Source: CAZWCX01 sp964632945
GTDB lineage: Bacteria > Planctomycetota > MHYJ01 > WSZJ01 > CAZWCX01
Direction of reading: 5' to 3'
Assembly (NCBI GenBank): GCA_964632945.1
Contig: CAZWCX010000054.1
Location: 1-44,975 of the forward strand
DNA length: 44,975 nucleotides
The first letter of the stretch is position 1. Every line of letters starts with the position of its first letter. Below the pieces are notes generated by a model. That model had not been told where the DNA came from, ran no database searches, and saw only the letters and a list, made by a program, of their open reading frames with translations. This document shows positions 17,394-25,573 of this stretch, piece after piece. The position numbers and the translations under genes are program-made.

Positions 17394-20300
17394 ATGAGCG
17401 CAATCCGGTTCGCCTGCATCGGGGCCGTGGTCCTGTTCGCCGCGGCCGTTTCGGCGTTCGGCCAGGCCTCGTTTCCGGCCTTCACCGGCCAACGCGTGAC
17501 CGTGGAAGGCGCGCAGACGGGGGACTTCGCCGCGCTGGAGTCCGTGCTCGCAAGTGCGGGCGCGGCGGGCGATCGATCGTGGTATCTCGTGGTCGTGTCC
17601 CGGACCGGGTTGGGTGCGGACGCCCACCATGCGTACGAGGACTCCCTCTGGGAGCGCTGGCTGCGCGAGTCGACCGCGCGCGGGCGGGAACTGGATCCGG
17701 ATCGCACGATCCTCGTTCTCCTTTCCACCGGCGATCGGCAGATCTCGCTGCGCCCGGGAGTGGCGCTGCAGCGCGACTACGGATTCCGCGCGCAGCGAAT
17801 CGACGAGGAAATCGTGCGACCGTATTTCATCCCCAAGGCGCGGGCCGGCGACCCGGTGGGGGGAATCCGCGAGGTGGTGGCGCAGACGGAAGCCTGGTTC
17901 AAGCGGGCGGACGAGGCGCGCGCGGCGCAGGCGAGGGCGGCGGAAGAGGGGCGCCGGCGCGACGCTGCGGAGGCGGCCGGCAAGGTCGCGGAACTGCGCT
18001 CGGCGCTGGATCGCACCGCGGCGCTCGAAAGGCGGAGGGTCGCGGAAGGCTTTGCGACCGGAGACGCGGGGCGGACGCTGGAAATCCTCGCCGGGAAGCT
18101 GACGGGCGCGGAACGGACGCTGGCCGGGCACCCCGAGGGGGCCCACGCGGCCGCGGTCGAATCGCTTCGTTCGGCGGAGGAACTGGAAATCCGGCTGACC
18201 CATCTCGGCAAGCATCGGGACCAGGCGCGCGAGACGATCACCCGGGCGGGGCAGGAGATCCGCGATCTGCGGGCGAGCCTGGAGCGGGCGCGCCTGGAGG
18301 GGTGGGAGACGGGCGACCTCGCAGCGACGGCCGAGCGGCTGGACGCCGAGCTCCAGGCAGCCCGGGGGCACTCGGGATTTGATTACATCGCCGCGCGCAT
18401 CGGCGCCGAGCGGGTGCTTGGCGGAGTCCACGACGCCCGCGCGCGCCTGCTCGCCGCCGAGCGCGAAGCCGTCGCGGCGGTGGAGCGGCGCTTCCTCACG
18501 CACACCGTGGCTCCCGGGGTCGGGGTCGCCCTGCTCCTCCTGGCGGCGGCCGGGTGGGGTTTCGCTCGTCGCAGAAAACACGTGACGCGTCGTGCCGAGG
18601 TCGTCGCCCGCCTTTCGGCCCACAATGAACGGATCGTCGCCGTGATGCAAACCCTGGACGGGCTCAAGGAGCGGTGCCGGACGTATCTGGTCACGGAAGG
18701 GGGCGACGAGTCCCGGATCGCCGGACGCACGCTCGAGGAGTACCACCGCATCCGGCGCGAACTGGACTCCGCCTGGACGGTTTGGGTCGGGCAGAACGAG
18801 CAGAATTCGCAGGCGCGAGGGATGATCGAGGAGGAATCTCCGCTGGGAACGGAGAAGTTGGAGGCGGCGGATCGCATTCTTCGCGAGGCCGCCGAGATCG
18901 ACCAGACGAAAGTGCAAAGCGCGATCGTCGCGATGGGGACTGCGCTCGAGGCGCTGGAACAATCGCGCGCGGCGGTGCGGGAGCGGATCGCGGACGTCGA
19001 TCGCAGCCGCGGCGTTGCGGAAGGGGACATCGCCCGGATCGCGGCGGCGGGATATCCGGCCACGCCGTATGCCGATGACCTGGAGGCGATCGAGACGGCG
19101 CGCGCGACCGCGACCGGCCGGGAGGAGAAGGACCCGCTGGGGGCGATCGGGGCGGCGGACGAGTGCGTGAAACTGGCCCACGCGCTCACCGACCTGACGC
19201 ACCACATCGGCGCGGATCTCGTCGCGCTGGACGTTCTCCGCAAGGCCATCGAGGAGTCGGCGGCCTCCGCCGCGACCGCGCGCAAGGAGGGCTTCCTGCT
19301 CCGGGAGGAGAATGGCAATCCCGATCCGCTCCTCGACCTGGCGCGTGCGGAAGTCGAGGAGACCCGCCAGTGCATCGCCGTGGCCGACCACGCCGGGGCG
19401 GTCGAGCAGCTGCGGCAGGGGACGGACTTCGCCGCGCGCGCGGCGCACGTGGTGGCGTCTCAGCGCGCCGCGCGGGATTTCGTCAAGCGTGATCTCCCGC
19501 TCCGGGTCGCGGAGACGGCGCGCCTGGCGGCGGCCTGGCCGGGGGCGGAGATTGCGCACCAGACACTCGCCCGCGATCACCGTTCGGACGCCTGGGCCCG
19601 CGTGGGACGTTGCGCCGCCGACGCGCGCGCCTGGATGGAAGGGTTTCCGGCGCGAATCCAGGAGGCCGAAACGCAGTCCTCCGCGAAGGCGCAGAAGTAC
19701 TTTCATGCCGCGAATCTGCTCGAAGGCGTGAAGGCCGACCAGGAGCGGGCGGACAAGGCGATGAACGCCCTGCATGCCCGACTCGCGGAACTGCTGGCGT
19801 TCCGTGAGGACGTCGGCCGGCTGCAGACGGCCTTGGGCGAACGATCCCGCGAGCTCCACGCCTTCCTGGCCGAGCGCGCGGGACGCGTGCAACCGGGGGC
19901 GCGCGCGCGTGCGCAGCATGCCTTCGACGGGCTCGCGTCCGCCCTGGCGCTCGCCGAAAAGACCCCGCCGAACTGGGAGGAATCCCGCCACGCGTTGCAG
20001 CAGGCCGCGGCCGGGCTCGACGAAGCCATGGCAGCCGCCCGGAACGACGCGCAGGCCTGGGAGCGACTGGAGGCGGATCGGACCGCGGCGCGCGCGAGGC
20101 ATCAGGAAGTCCAGCGGTTCCTGGACGCGCACTCCGAGGACCGGCAGGCGGCGGCCCTCACGCTGGTCGCCGCCGCGGACGAACTCCGCGCGGTCGAGGA
20201 TGCCATCCGTCACGGAACCGTTCCGTGGGCCCGGTTGTCGACCCGTGTCGGCGATGCGGGCGCCCTCTGCGACCGCGCGCGGCAACTGGCGCAGGCCGAC

Positions 20301-20765
20301 ATCGATCTGGCGGCAAGACTGCGCCGGGAGATCGCGGAAGCGGAGGCGGAACTCGCCTCGGCGCGGACCTTCCATCGCCACGGGGTCGTGGTCCAGACCG
20401 CGTCGGCGGACTCGCTGCTCGCGGATGCCCGTCGCTGCTGGAATGCCGGTGAATACGAGCGGGCCCTGAAACAGGCCGCAGCGGCGGGCCGAGACCTGCG
20501 CCGCGCGCGCGAGCATGCGGAGGACCAGGTGCGGGCGATCGTCGCCGCGATCGAAGCGGAGCAGCGGGCGAAGCGCCGCCGGGAGGAGGACGAGCGACGG
20601 CGGCGGGAGGCGGCGAGGGCCGTCACCTTCTCGATCGGTTCTTCGTCGATGTCCTCGTCGAGCCGCGGGTGGTCGGGGTCCTCTTCCGGGAGATCATCCG
20701 GGTCGAGCTTCAGCTCGTTCTCCTCGAAGCCCAAATCCTCCGGGTCGAGTTTCTCGAGCTGGTAG
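17394..20765 (+). CDS. Giant TPM-domain coiled-coil membrane protein with Ser-rich tail
   Basis: A 1123-residue protein. A signal peptide (about 1-23) is followed by a TPM domain (about 27-170), recognised from the SWYLVVVSRTG strand, DRTILVLLSTGDRQISLRPG and IVRPYFIPKA. A long Ala/Glu/Arg-rich coiled-coil leads to one membrane helix at about 369-390, then a basic RRRKH and another ~650 residues of predicted coiled-coil. The protein ends in a Ser/Gly-rich, aromatic tail closing on a Trp, as seen at the C-terminus of many YgcG/TPM proteins. Such proteins are usually about 250-300 residues, so this one is roughly four times longer. The TPM domain would be outside the membrane and the coiled-coil inside. 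The function is unknown. Strong promoter at 17255. Confidence 0.85.
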   Translation: MSAIRFACIGAVVLFAAAVSAFGQASFPAFTGQRVTVEGAQTGDFAALESVLASAGAAGDRSWYLVVVSRTGLGADAHHAYEDSLWERWLRESTARGRELDPDRTILVLLSTGDRQISLRPGVALQRDYGFRAQRIDEEIVRPYFIPKARAGDPVGGIREVVAQTEAWFKRADEARAAQARAAEEGRRRDAAEAAGKVAELRSALDRTAALERRRVAEGFATGDAGRTLEILAGKLTGAERTLAGHPEGAHAAAVESLRSAEELEIRLTHLGKHRDQARETITRAGQEIRDLRASLERARLEGWETGDLAATAERLDAELQAARGHSGFDYIAARIGAERVLGGVHDARARLLAAEREAVAAVERRFLTHTVAPGVGVALLLLAAAGWGFARRRKHVTRRAEVVARLSAHNERIVAVMQTLDGLKERCRTYLVTEGGDESRIAGRTLEEYHRIRRELDSAWTVWVGQNEQNSQARGMIEEESPLGTEKLEAADRILREAAEIDQTKVQSAIVAMGTALEALEQSRAAVRERIADVDRSRGVAEGDIARIAAAGYPATPYADDLEAIETARATATGREEKDPLGAIGAADECVKLAHALTDLTHHIGADLVALDVLRKAIEESAASAATARKEGFLLREENGNPDPLLDLARAEVEETRQCIAVADHAGAVEQLRQGTDFAARAAHVVASQRAARDFVKRDLPLRVAETARLAAAWPGAEIAHQTLARDHRSDAWARVGRCAADARAWMEGFPARIQEAETQSSAKAQKYFHAANLLEGVKADQERADKAMNALHARLAELLAFREDVGRLQTALGERSRELHAFLAERAGRVQPGARARAQHAFDGLASALALAEKTPPNWEESRHALQQAAAGLDEAMAAARNDAQAWERLEADRTAARARHQEVQRFLDAHSEDRQAAALTLVAAADELRAVEDAIRHGTVPWARLSTRVGDAGALCDRARQLAQADIDLAARLRREIAEAEAELASARTFHRHGVVVQTASADSLLADARRCWNAGEYERALKQAAAAGRDLRRAREHAEDQVRAIVAAIEAEQRAKRRREEDERRRREAARAVTFSIGSSSMSSSSRGWSGSSSGRSSGSSFSSFSSKPKSSGSSFSSW

Positions 20766-20805
20766 GGAGAGCGGCGGCAGACCCGGGCACGGGGAGAAAA
20801 CGCGA

Positions 20806-20833
20806 CCGGCCGTCGGCGCAGACCGACGGCCGG
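20806..20833. terminator. Bidirectional 11-bp hairpin between convergent genes
   Basis: CCGGCCGTCGG, loop CGCAGA, CCGACGGCCGG: a perfect 11-bp stem located 40 nt after the TPM gene and 15 nt after the converging PA2779-like gene. On the minus strand it is followed by TCGCGTTTTC, a short T-run, so it probably ends the minus-strand transcript. Confidence 0.7.
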
Positions 20834-20848
20834 AATGCCCGCGCGCGA

Positions 20849-21220
20849 TCAAAGATTGATCTTCTCGGTGCCGATCAACCACAGCAGGACGAACAGGACC
20901 ACGCCGACGCCGATCAGGATCAGGCCCAGGCCGATTCCGTTGCCGGCGATCTGCACCTGTTCCGGGGCGTCGGCAATCTGCTGGAGGTCCTGCTCGTCGA
21001 GTTGGGCCAACCGGTCCGCCGCTTCGTCGGCCGTGAGGCCGAATCCGGCCAGGCGCGATTCCACCGTTTCCCGGGCCTCGTCGCCGGCGGTCGTGCCGGC
21101 CGGCGATGCGCCGGGAGAAGAGGGGATCAGGTCCGCCCGGAGGGTGGGGGCGCCCAGGAACGCGAAGCACGCCGCCAACGCGAGCGCGCGGGCGAACGGG
21201 CGCCCGGCCAGGATCTTCAT
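20849..21220 (-). CDS. PA2779-like small membrane protein (copy 2)
   Basis: A 123-residue protein with an N-terminal signal peptide ending ...LRADLIPS, a central conserved helical segment (VESRLAGFGLTADEAADRL followed by AQLDEQDLQQIAD) and a C-terminal membrane helix (about 97-116). The EA-x-x-RLA-x-L-(T/D)-E-x-(D/E)-L pattern plus the terminal helix fits the PA2779 / DUF6627 family, whose function is unknown to me. It is a tandem paralogue of the gene at 21246, 25 nt upstream, and ends before the hairpin at 20806-20833. Such small exported proteins are plausible quality-control or envelope accessory proteins; this is inference. Confidence 0.75.
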   Translation of the reverse strand: MKILAGRPFARALALAACFAFLGAPTLRADLIPSSPGASPAGTTAGDEARETVESRLAGFGLTADEAADRLAQLDEQDLQQIADAPEQVQIAGNGIGLGLILIGVGVVLFVLLWLIGTEKINL

Positions 21221-21245
21221 TGCGGGTCTCCCTGCCGGCTCGGTT

Positions 21246-21629
21246 CTACAGCTGGTTGGTGAAGAGCAGGTAGAGCACGAGGACGGCGGTGACGATCAGG
21301 ATCACCGCGATCGGCCAGAAGGCGACGCCTCCGGCGGCGAATTGCACCTGCTCCGGGGAGGCGGCGAGGGTCTGGAGATCGGCCTCGGTCAACTCCGCGA
21401 GGCGGCTCTGGATTTCCGCGGCGCTGATCCCGGCGGCCGCGAGCTGGGAGGAGACGATCTCGCGCGGGGTGGCGGCGGACTCGGCCGCGGGCGCCGGCGG
21501 GAAGGCCTCGGGGCCGGCGGTTCCCGGCGCGGACGGAATGAGGTCGGCGGATGCGATGCCCGGGACGCCCCAGACGAAGGTGGCGCAAGCCAAGGCGACG
21601 AGGACCCACGTGATGCGGAACGACACCAT
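21246..21629 (-). CDS. PA2779-like small membrane protein (copy 1)
   Basis: A 127-residue protein with a signal peptide (about 1-28, ending SADLIPS), a Pro/Ala linker, a helical segment (SQLAAAGISAAEIQSRLAEL followed by TEADLQTLAASPEQVQFA) and a C-terminal membrane helix. It shares the ADLIPS cleavage region, the RLAxL(T/D)E motif and the SPEQVQ/APEQVQ motif with the downstream gene, so the pair arose by tandem duplication. The start is preceded by GGAGGG. A strong promoter lies at 21674-21701, and both genes should be one transcript. Confidence 0.75.
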   Translation of the reverse strand: MVSFRITWVLVALACATFVWGVPGIASADLIPSAPGTAGPEAFPPAPAAESAATPREIVSSQLAAAGISAAEIQSRLAELTEADLQTLAASPEQVQFAAGGVAFWPIAVILIVTAVLVLYLLFTNQL

Positions 21630-21673
21630 CTAGACACCCTCCTCAAAAAGACCGTCCCAGGACGGCTGCGGCC

Positions 21674-21701
21674 ATTATAGGGATGGCCGGGGTCAAGTCA
21701 A
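21674..21701 (-). promoter_or_regulatory. Strong sigma-70 promoter for the PA2779-like pair
   Basis: On the minus strand: -35 TTGACT (21701-21696), 16-nt spacer, perfect -10 TATAAT (21679-21674). The start of transcription is expected near 21667, giving a leader of about 38 nt that includes a small hairpin (CCGTC, loop CCAG, GACGG at 21652-21665). Confidence 0.72.
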
Positions 21702-21828
21702 ATTATTGCGTCTGCGCGTTTCCATCGAAGGCACGCTGCTTTGCGCAGCGGGCGACCGAGTGGCGCACAATCATTCGCTCGTCTGCCCCCGGCCCGTCCT
21801 GTCCCCACGCCGCGCGACCGACGGGGCC

Positions 21829-22917
21829 TCAGGAAACCCGCGCCGCGCGGATGGCCAGCAGCACCTCCGTATCGGTGACGTCGGAATCCACCGTCGCCCT
21901 CCCCAGTTTCCCCGGCAGGACGAACCGAAGTTTCCCGCCGCGGGCTTTCTTGTCGTGGCGGGCGAGGCGCAGCAAGGTCACCGCGTCCAGACGGTGCCGG
22001 ACCGGGAGTCCCATCCGGGAAAGCAGGAGGGTCTGGCGTTCCCAATGGGCCTCCGGAAAGGTCCCGCGCGCGACGGCGATGCGCCCTGCGAGGGTCATGC
22101 CGATGCTGACCGCCTCGCCGTGCAGGTACGTCCGGTAGCGGGTCGCCGATTCGATCGCATGGCCCAGCGTATGGCCGTAATTGAGCAGCATGCGCAGGCC
22201 GCTTTCGCGCTCGTCGCGGGCGACGATGTCGGCCTTGATCGACACGGCGACCGAGATCGCCTTGCGGACGGCGAACCGGTCGAGTCCGAGAATGGCATCG
22301 GCATTCTTCTCGAGAAACTGAAAGTAGTCCGCGTCGCGAACCACGGCGGCCTTGACGCATTCGGCGAGGCCGCTGCGGAATTCGCGCGCGGGGAGCGTCC
22401 CGAGAACCCGGGGGTCGATGAGGACGGCGGCGGGCTGATGGAAGGCCCCGATCAGGTTCTTGGCCTGCGGATGATTGACGGCGACTTTCCCGCCGACACT
22501 GGCATCGACCTGCGCGAGAAGGGTGGTCGGGATCTGGACGAACGGGATGCCGCGCATGTAGGTGGCGGCGACGAACCCCGCGAGGTCGCCGATGACGCCG
22601 CCGCCGAAGGCGAGGAGGGGCGTGGCGCGATCGGCGCCCGCGGCGAGCATGCGGCCGATGAGCCGGCCCGTCATGGCCAGGGTCTTCCGGCCCTCGCCGG
22701 GGGGGACGGACAGAATCGTCGGCGCGAGGCGGGCGCGCCGGAGCGACTCCCGGAGCGTCCCGCCATGGGCCGTGAGGACCCGCCGGTCCGCGATCACGAT
22801 CACGCGCCGCGCGTTCCGGAACAGCCCGCGCACGCGCGCGCCGGCTTGGGCCAGAAGCCCGTCCCGGATCCAGACCGGGTAGCGGCGGGGGCCGAGCTCG
22901 ACCGGGATCTCGTTCAT
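21829..22917 (-). CDS. aroB: 3-dehydroquinate synthase
   Basis: A 362-residue enzyme for step two of the shikimate pathway (DAHP to 3-dehydroquinate, NAD and divalent metal dependent). Clear signatures are GGGVIGDLAGFVAATYMRG, IPTTLLAQVDASVGGKVAVN and the metal-site His motifs GHTLGHAIE and YLHGEAVSIGM. The start at 22917 overlaps the stop of the GNAT-like gene (ATGA), so it is translationally coupled as the last gene of the spt operon. Placement of an aromatic-pathway gene with lipid genes is unusual but may reflect operon shuffling. Confidence 0.97.
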   Translation of the reverse strand: MNEIPVELGPRRYPVWIRDGLLAQAGARVRGLFRNARRVIVIADRRVLTAHGGTLRESLRRARLAPTILSVPPGEGRKTLAMTGRLIGRMLAAGADRATPLLAFGGGVIGDLAGFVAATYMRGIPFVQIPTTLLAQVDASVGGKVAVNHPQAKNLIGAFHQPAAVLIDPRVLGTLPAREFRSGLAECVKAAVVRDADYFQFLEKNADAILGLDRFAVRKAISVAVSIKADIVARDERESGLRMLLNYGHTLGHAIESATRYRTYLHGEAVSIGMTLAGRIAVARGTFPEAHWERQTLLLSRMGLPVRHRLDAVTLLRLARHDKKARGGKLRFVLPGKLGRATVDSDVTDTEVLLAIRAARVS

Positions 22918-24035
22918 GCGCCCAGGACCCGGTCGTACATTCGATAGCGCTTGTACAGGACGCCCCCCAGCCGTTCCGCCGCGTGGGTCATGAGGTCGTT
23001 GTTCTCCAGCACCCACGAGATCTCCGCGTGGGGGTAGCCGGAGTCGATGCCGCGTCGGATGGTCTCGTAGAAGAGGATCTGGGCCGCCCCGGTCGGGAGG
23101 ACTTCGGGGATCACGCCGAGGGTGATCACGCGCAGCGAATGGATGGCGCGTTTGTGCCACAGGAATCTCGCCCAGCCGAACGGGAAGAGCCGGCCATTCA
23201 CGTGCTTGAGGGCGAGATTGATGTCCGGGAGGGAAAGCGCGAATCCCACCGGGCGACCGGCCTGCTCGGCGAAGATCAGCAGCCTCGGATCAATGACCGC
23301 CTTCATGTCCGCCGCCGCGAACTCCAATTCCTCCCGCGTCATCGGGACGAAGCCCCAGTTGCGCGACCAGGCCTGGTTGTACACCTCGCGGACCGTCTGG
23401 ACCTCGCGGGCGAAATTCCGCAGGTCGCCCTGGCGCACGGAGATCCCGTGCTTCTTCTTGGCCGCCTCCGCGACCCGCTCCATTCCGCGCATGCGCAGAT
23501 TCTCGGCGCGGATGTCGTAGGCGAGCAGGTCCATCGCCTTGGCGAATCCGAGGCCCTCGAGGAGGTCGCGGTACCAGGGCGGATTGTAGGCCATCATGAC
23601 GACAGCGGGCCGGTCGAACCCTTCGATCAGGAGGCCGCACTCTTCGTTCGTCGAGTAGCTCGCGGGTCCGCGCATCCGCTCCATCCCGCGGGCGCGCAGC
23701 CACGACGCGGCGGCGTCGACCAGGGCGCGCGCCACTTCGGGGTCGTTTCGCGTCTCGAAGAACCCGAAGAAGCCGGTCTTGTCCCCGTGGGTCTCGTTGT
23801 GAAGACGGTTCACGCAGGCGGCGATGCGACCGGCCACCGTGCCGTCCTTGCGGGCCAGGAAGTGGACGGTCTCGGCGTGACGGTGGAACGGGTGGACGGC
23901 GGGATCGGTCAATCGTTCCACGTCCCGCAGGAGGGGAGGGACCCAGTTCGGGTCTCCCGCATAGACCTGCCAGGGAAAGCGCACGAACGTCTTGCGGTCG
24001 GCGTCGGTGGTGACTTCGGTGACGTGAACGGGCAT
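22914..24035 (-). CDS. GNAT-fold acyltransferase-like protein
   Basis: A 373-residue protein. The N-terminal part (HFLARKDGTVAGRIAACVN, then FFGFFETRNDPEVARALVDA) and the second half (LLIFAEQAGRPVGFALSLPD) both look like GNAT acetyl/acyl-CoA binding folds, which would make it a double-GNAT protein. It sits between spt (60 nt upstream) and aroB (4-nt overlap). A role in acyl transfer in the lipid pathway started by SPT is possible, but the substrate cannot be read from the sequence. There is no signal peptide, so it is cytoplasmic. Confidence 0.85.
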   Translation of the reverse strand: MPVHVTEVTTDADRKTFVRFPWQVYAGDPNWVPPLLRDVERLTDPAVHPFHRHAETVHFLARKDGTVAGRIAACVNRLHNETHGDKTGFFGFFETRNDPEVARALVDAAASWLRARGMERMRGPASYSTNEECGLLIEGFDRPAVVMMAYNPPWYRDLLEGLGFAKAMDLLAYDIRAENLRMRGMERVAEAAKKKHGISVRQGDLRNFAREVQTVREVYNQAWSRNWGFVPMTREELEFAAADMKAVIDPRLLIFAEQAGRPVGFALSLPDINLALKHVNGRLFPFGWARFLWHKRAIHSLRVITLGVIPEVLPTGAAQILFYETIRRGIDSGYPHAEISWVLENNDLMTHAAERLGGVLYKRYRMYDRVLGA

Positions 24036-24095
24036 GGGCGCGCGCGGAAAGAGTCTGGAGGTTCGAACCCGGCCGTTGGAAGGCGCTCCCCGGCG

Positions 24096-25361
24096 CTACA
24101 CCAGCCCGAACTCCTTCGCGCACCGCCGGACGATCTCGAGGACACGATCGAGGATCTCGTCGGTGTGCGTGGCCATGTAGCTGGTGCGGATCATCCCTTC
24201 CCCCGGGGCGACCGCCGGCGTGATGACCGGATTCGTGAACAGGCCGGCATCGAAGAGCGTGCGCCAGAATTGGAAGACTTTCAGGTCCTCTCCGATCACC
24301 ATCGGGACGATGGCGCCCGAGGAGTTGCCCGTGTTAAGACCCAGTTCCTGGAACGACCGCTTCATGCGGCTCGCGTTCGCCCACAGTCGCTGGCGGCGTT
24401 CGGGCTCCGACTCGATCACGTCGAGCGCCCCGATCACGCCCGCCACCGCGGCGGGGGGCATGCTGGCGCTGAACACGAGCGCGCGCGCCAGATGCTGGAT
24501 GAAATCGATGACGAGCCGCGAACCGGCCACGAATCCGCCGATCGAGGCGAACGACTTCGAAAAGGTCCCCATGATCAGGTCGACGTCATCCTCGACGCCG
24601 AAGTGCTCGGCCACGCCGCGTCCATGGGCGCCGAAGACGCCGATTCCGTGCGCGTCGTCGACGAAGAGGCGCGCCCCGAACTGTTTCTTCAACTCCACGA
24701 TCCGGGGGAGATTGGCGACGTCCCCCTCCATGCTGAAGACCCCGTCGGTCACGATCAGGATCCCCGCGCCGGGGGTCTGCTCCCGGACCGTCGACAGGAC
24801 CTCCTCGAGGTGGGTCATGTCGTTGTGGCGGTACTTGACGGTGCGCCCGAACGACAGGCGGCAGCCGTCCACGATGCTGGCATGATTCTGCCGGTCGCTG
24901 ACGATCACGTCGTCCTTGCCGACGATCGTGGAGATCACGCCCTGGTTGGTCTGGAAGCCGGTGCTCATCACCACCACGGCTTCCTTGTTCATGAAGCGCT
25001 CGAGACGGCGCTCCAGTTCTTCGTGCAGGTCGAGCGTCCCGTTCAGGAACCGGGATCCGGTGCACCCGCTGCCGTACTTCTCGACCGCCTTGACCGCGCG
25101 CTCGATCACGTGGGGATGCTGGGTGAGTCCGAGATAGTTGTTCGACCCCACCATGATCATCTTGCGGCCCTCGACGACGACTTCGGGGCCGGAGGAGGAC
25201 TGGATCGGCTTGAAATAGGGGAAGAGGCCCGCCTTCTTCAGGTCGTTGGCCTTGTGGAAGTGCTTGCACTTCTCGAACAGGTCCGTCGACGCGGCGCGTT
25301 TGGGTTCCGCAGGCGCCGACATCTCGACGTCGAAGCCGCGCACAGGCTTTTCCACAGACAT
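24096..25361 (-). CDS. spt: Serine palmitoyltransferase-like alpha-oxoamine synthase
   Basis: A 421-residue PLP enzyme of the alpha-oxoamine synthase family that would condense an acyl-CoA with an amino acid. Diagnostic motifs are SNNYLGLTQHP, GSGCTGSRFLNGTLDLHEEL, DGVFSMEGD, FVDDAHGIGVFG and the PLP Lys269 in GTFSKSFASIGG. The family also includes BioF, KBL and ALAS; HNDMTHLEEVL and RFLNGTLDLHEELE favour the serine palmitoyltransferase branch found in sphingolipid-making bacteria. ATG 25361 is used; GGGGAGG abuts it, so GTG at 25355 may be the true start with ideal spacing. It leads the spt / GNAT-like / aroB operon. Confidence 0.85.
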   Translation of the reverse strand: MSVEKPVRGFDVEMSAPAEPKRAASTDLFEKCKHFHKANDLKKAGLFPYFKPIQSSSGPEVVVEGRKMIMVGSNNYLGLTQHPHVIERAVKAVEKYGSGCTGSRFLNGTLDLHEELERRLERFMNKEAVVVMSTGFQTNQGVISTIVGKDDVIVSDRQNHASIVDGCRLSFGRTVKYRHNDMTHLEEVLSTVREQTPGAGILIVTDGVFSMEGDVANLPRIVELKKQFGARLFVDDAHGIGVFGAHGRGVAEHFGVEDDVDLIMGTFSKSFASIGGFVAGSRLVIDFIQHLARALVFSASMPPAAVAGVIGALDVIESEPERRQRLWANASRMKRSFQELGLNTGNSSGAIVPMVIGEDLKVFQFWRTLFDAGLFTNPVITPAVAPGEGMIRTSYMATHTDEILDRVLEIVRRCAKEFGLV

Positions 25362-25573
25362 CCTCCCCTTCTCGAGCATGGAAATCCCGGGGTGCTTTCC
25401 GCCGGCGACGTCCCGTCTGCCGCTCGCCCCGACGACCTCCACACCGAGCGCCGCCCGGATCTGAGCCGAAAATGCACGATTCAGGCCCGGATGGAATCAG
25501 AGAGCGTTATCACAAAGCCGTTTCGAGATCAAGAGAAATGGCTTGGCGCGGGGTCGCCGTCGGCGTCCACGGG
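25362..25573. other. Intergenic gap upstream of spt
   Basis: About 210 nt between the stop of the TPR gene and the start of spt. It contains a comparatively AT-rich stretch at about 25470-25540 that is the likely place for the spt promoter, but no clear -35/-10 pair is visible. Confidence 0.3.

Noticed and set aside
17277..20516. A 1079-codon open frame antisense to the TPM gene
   Set aside because: Very high GC keeps the antisense frames open; the sense frame has signal peptide, TPM motifs and a good promoter, while the antisense translation shows no motif.
24060..24090. GGTTCGAACCC resembling a tRNA T-arm between spt and the GNAT-like gene
   Set aside because: The surrounding bases do not form the T stem on either strand and no acceptor, D or anticodon arms are visible.
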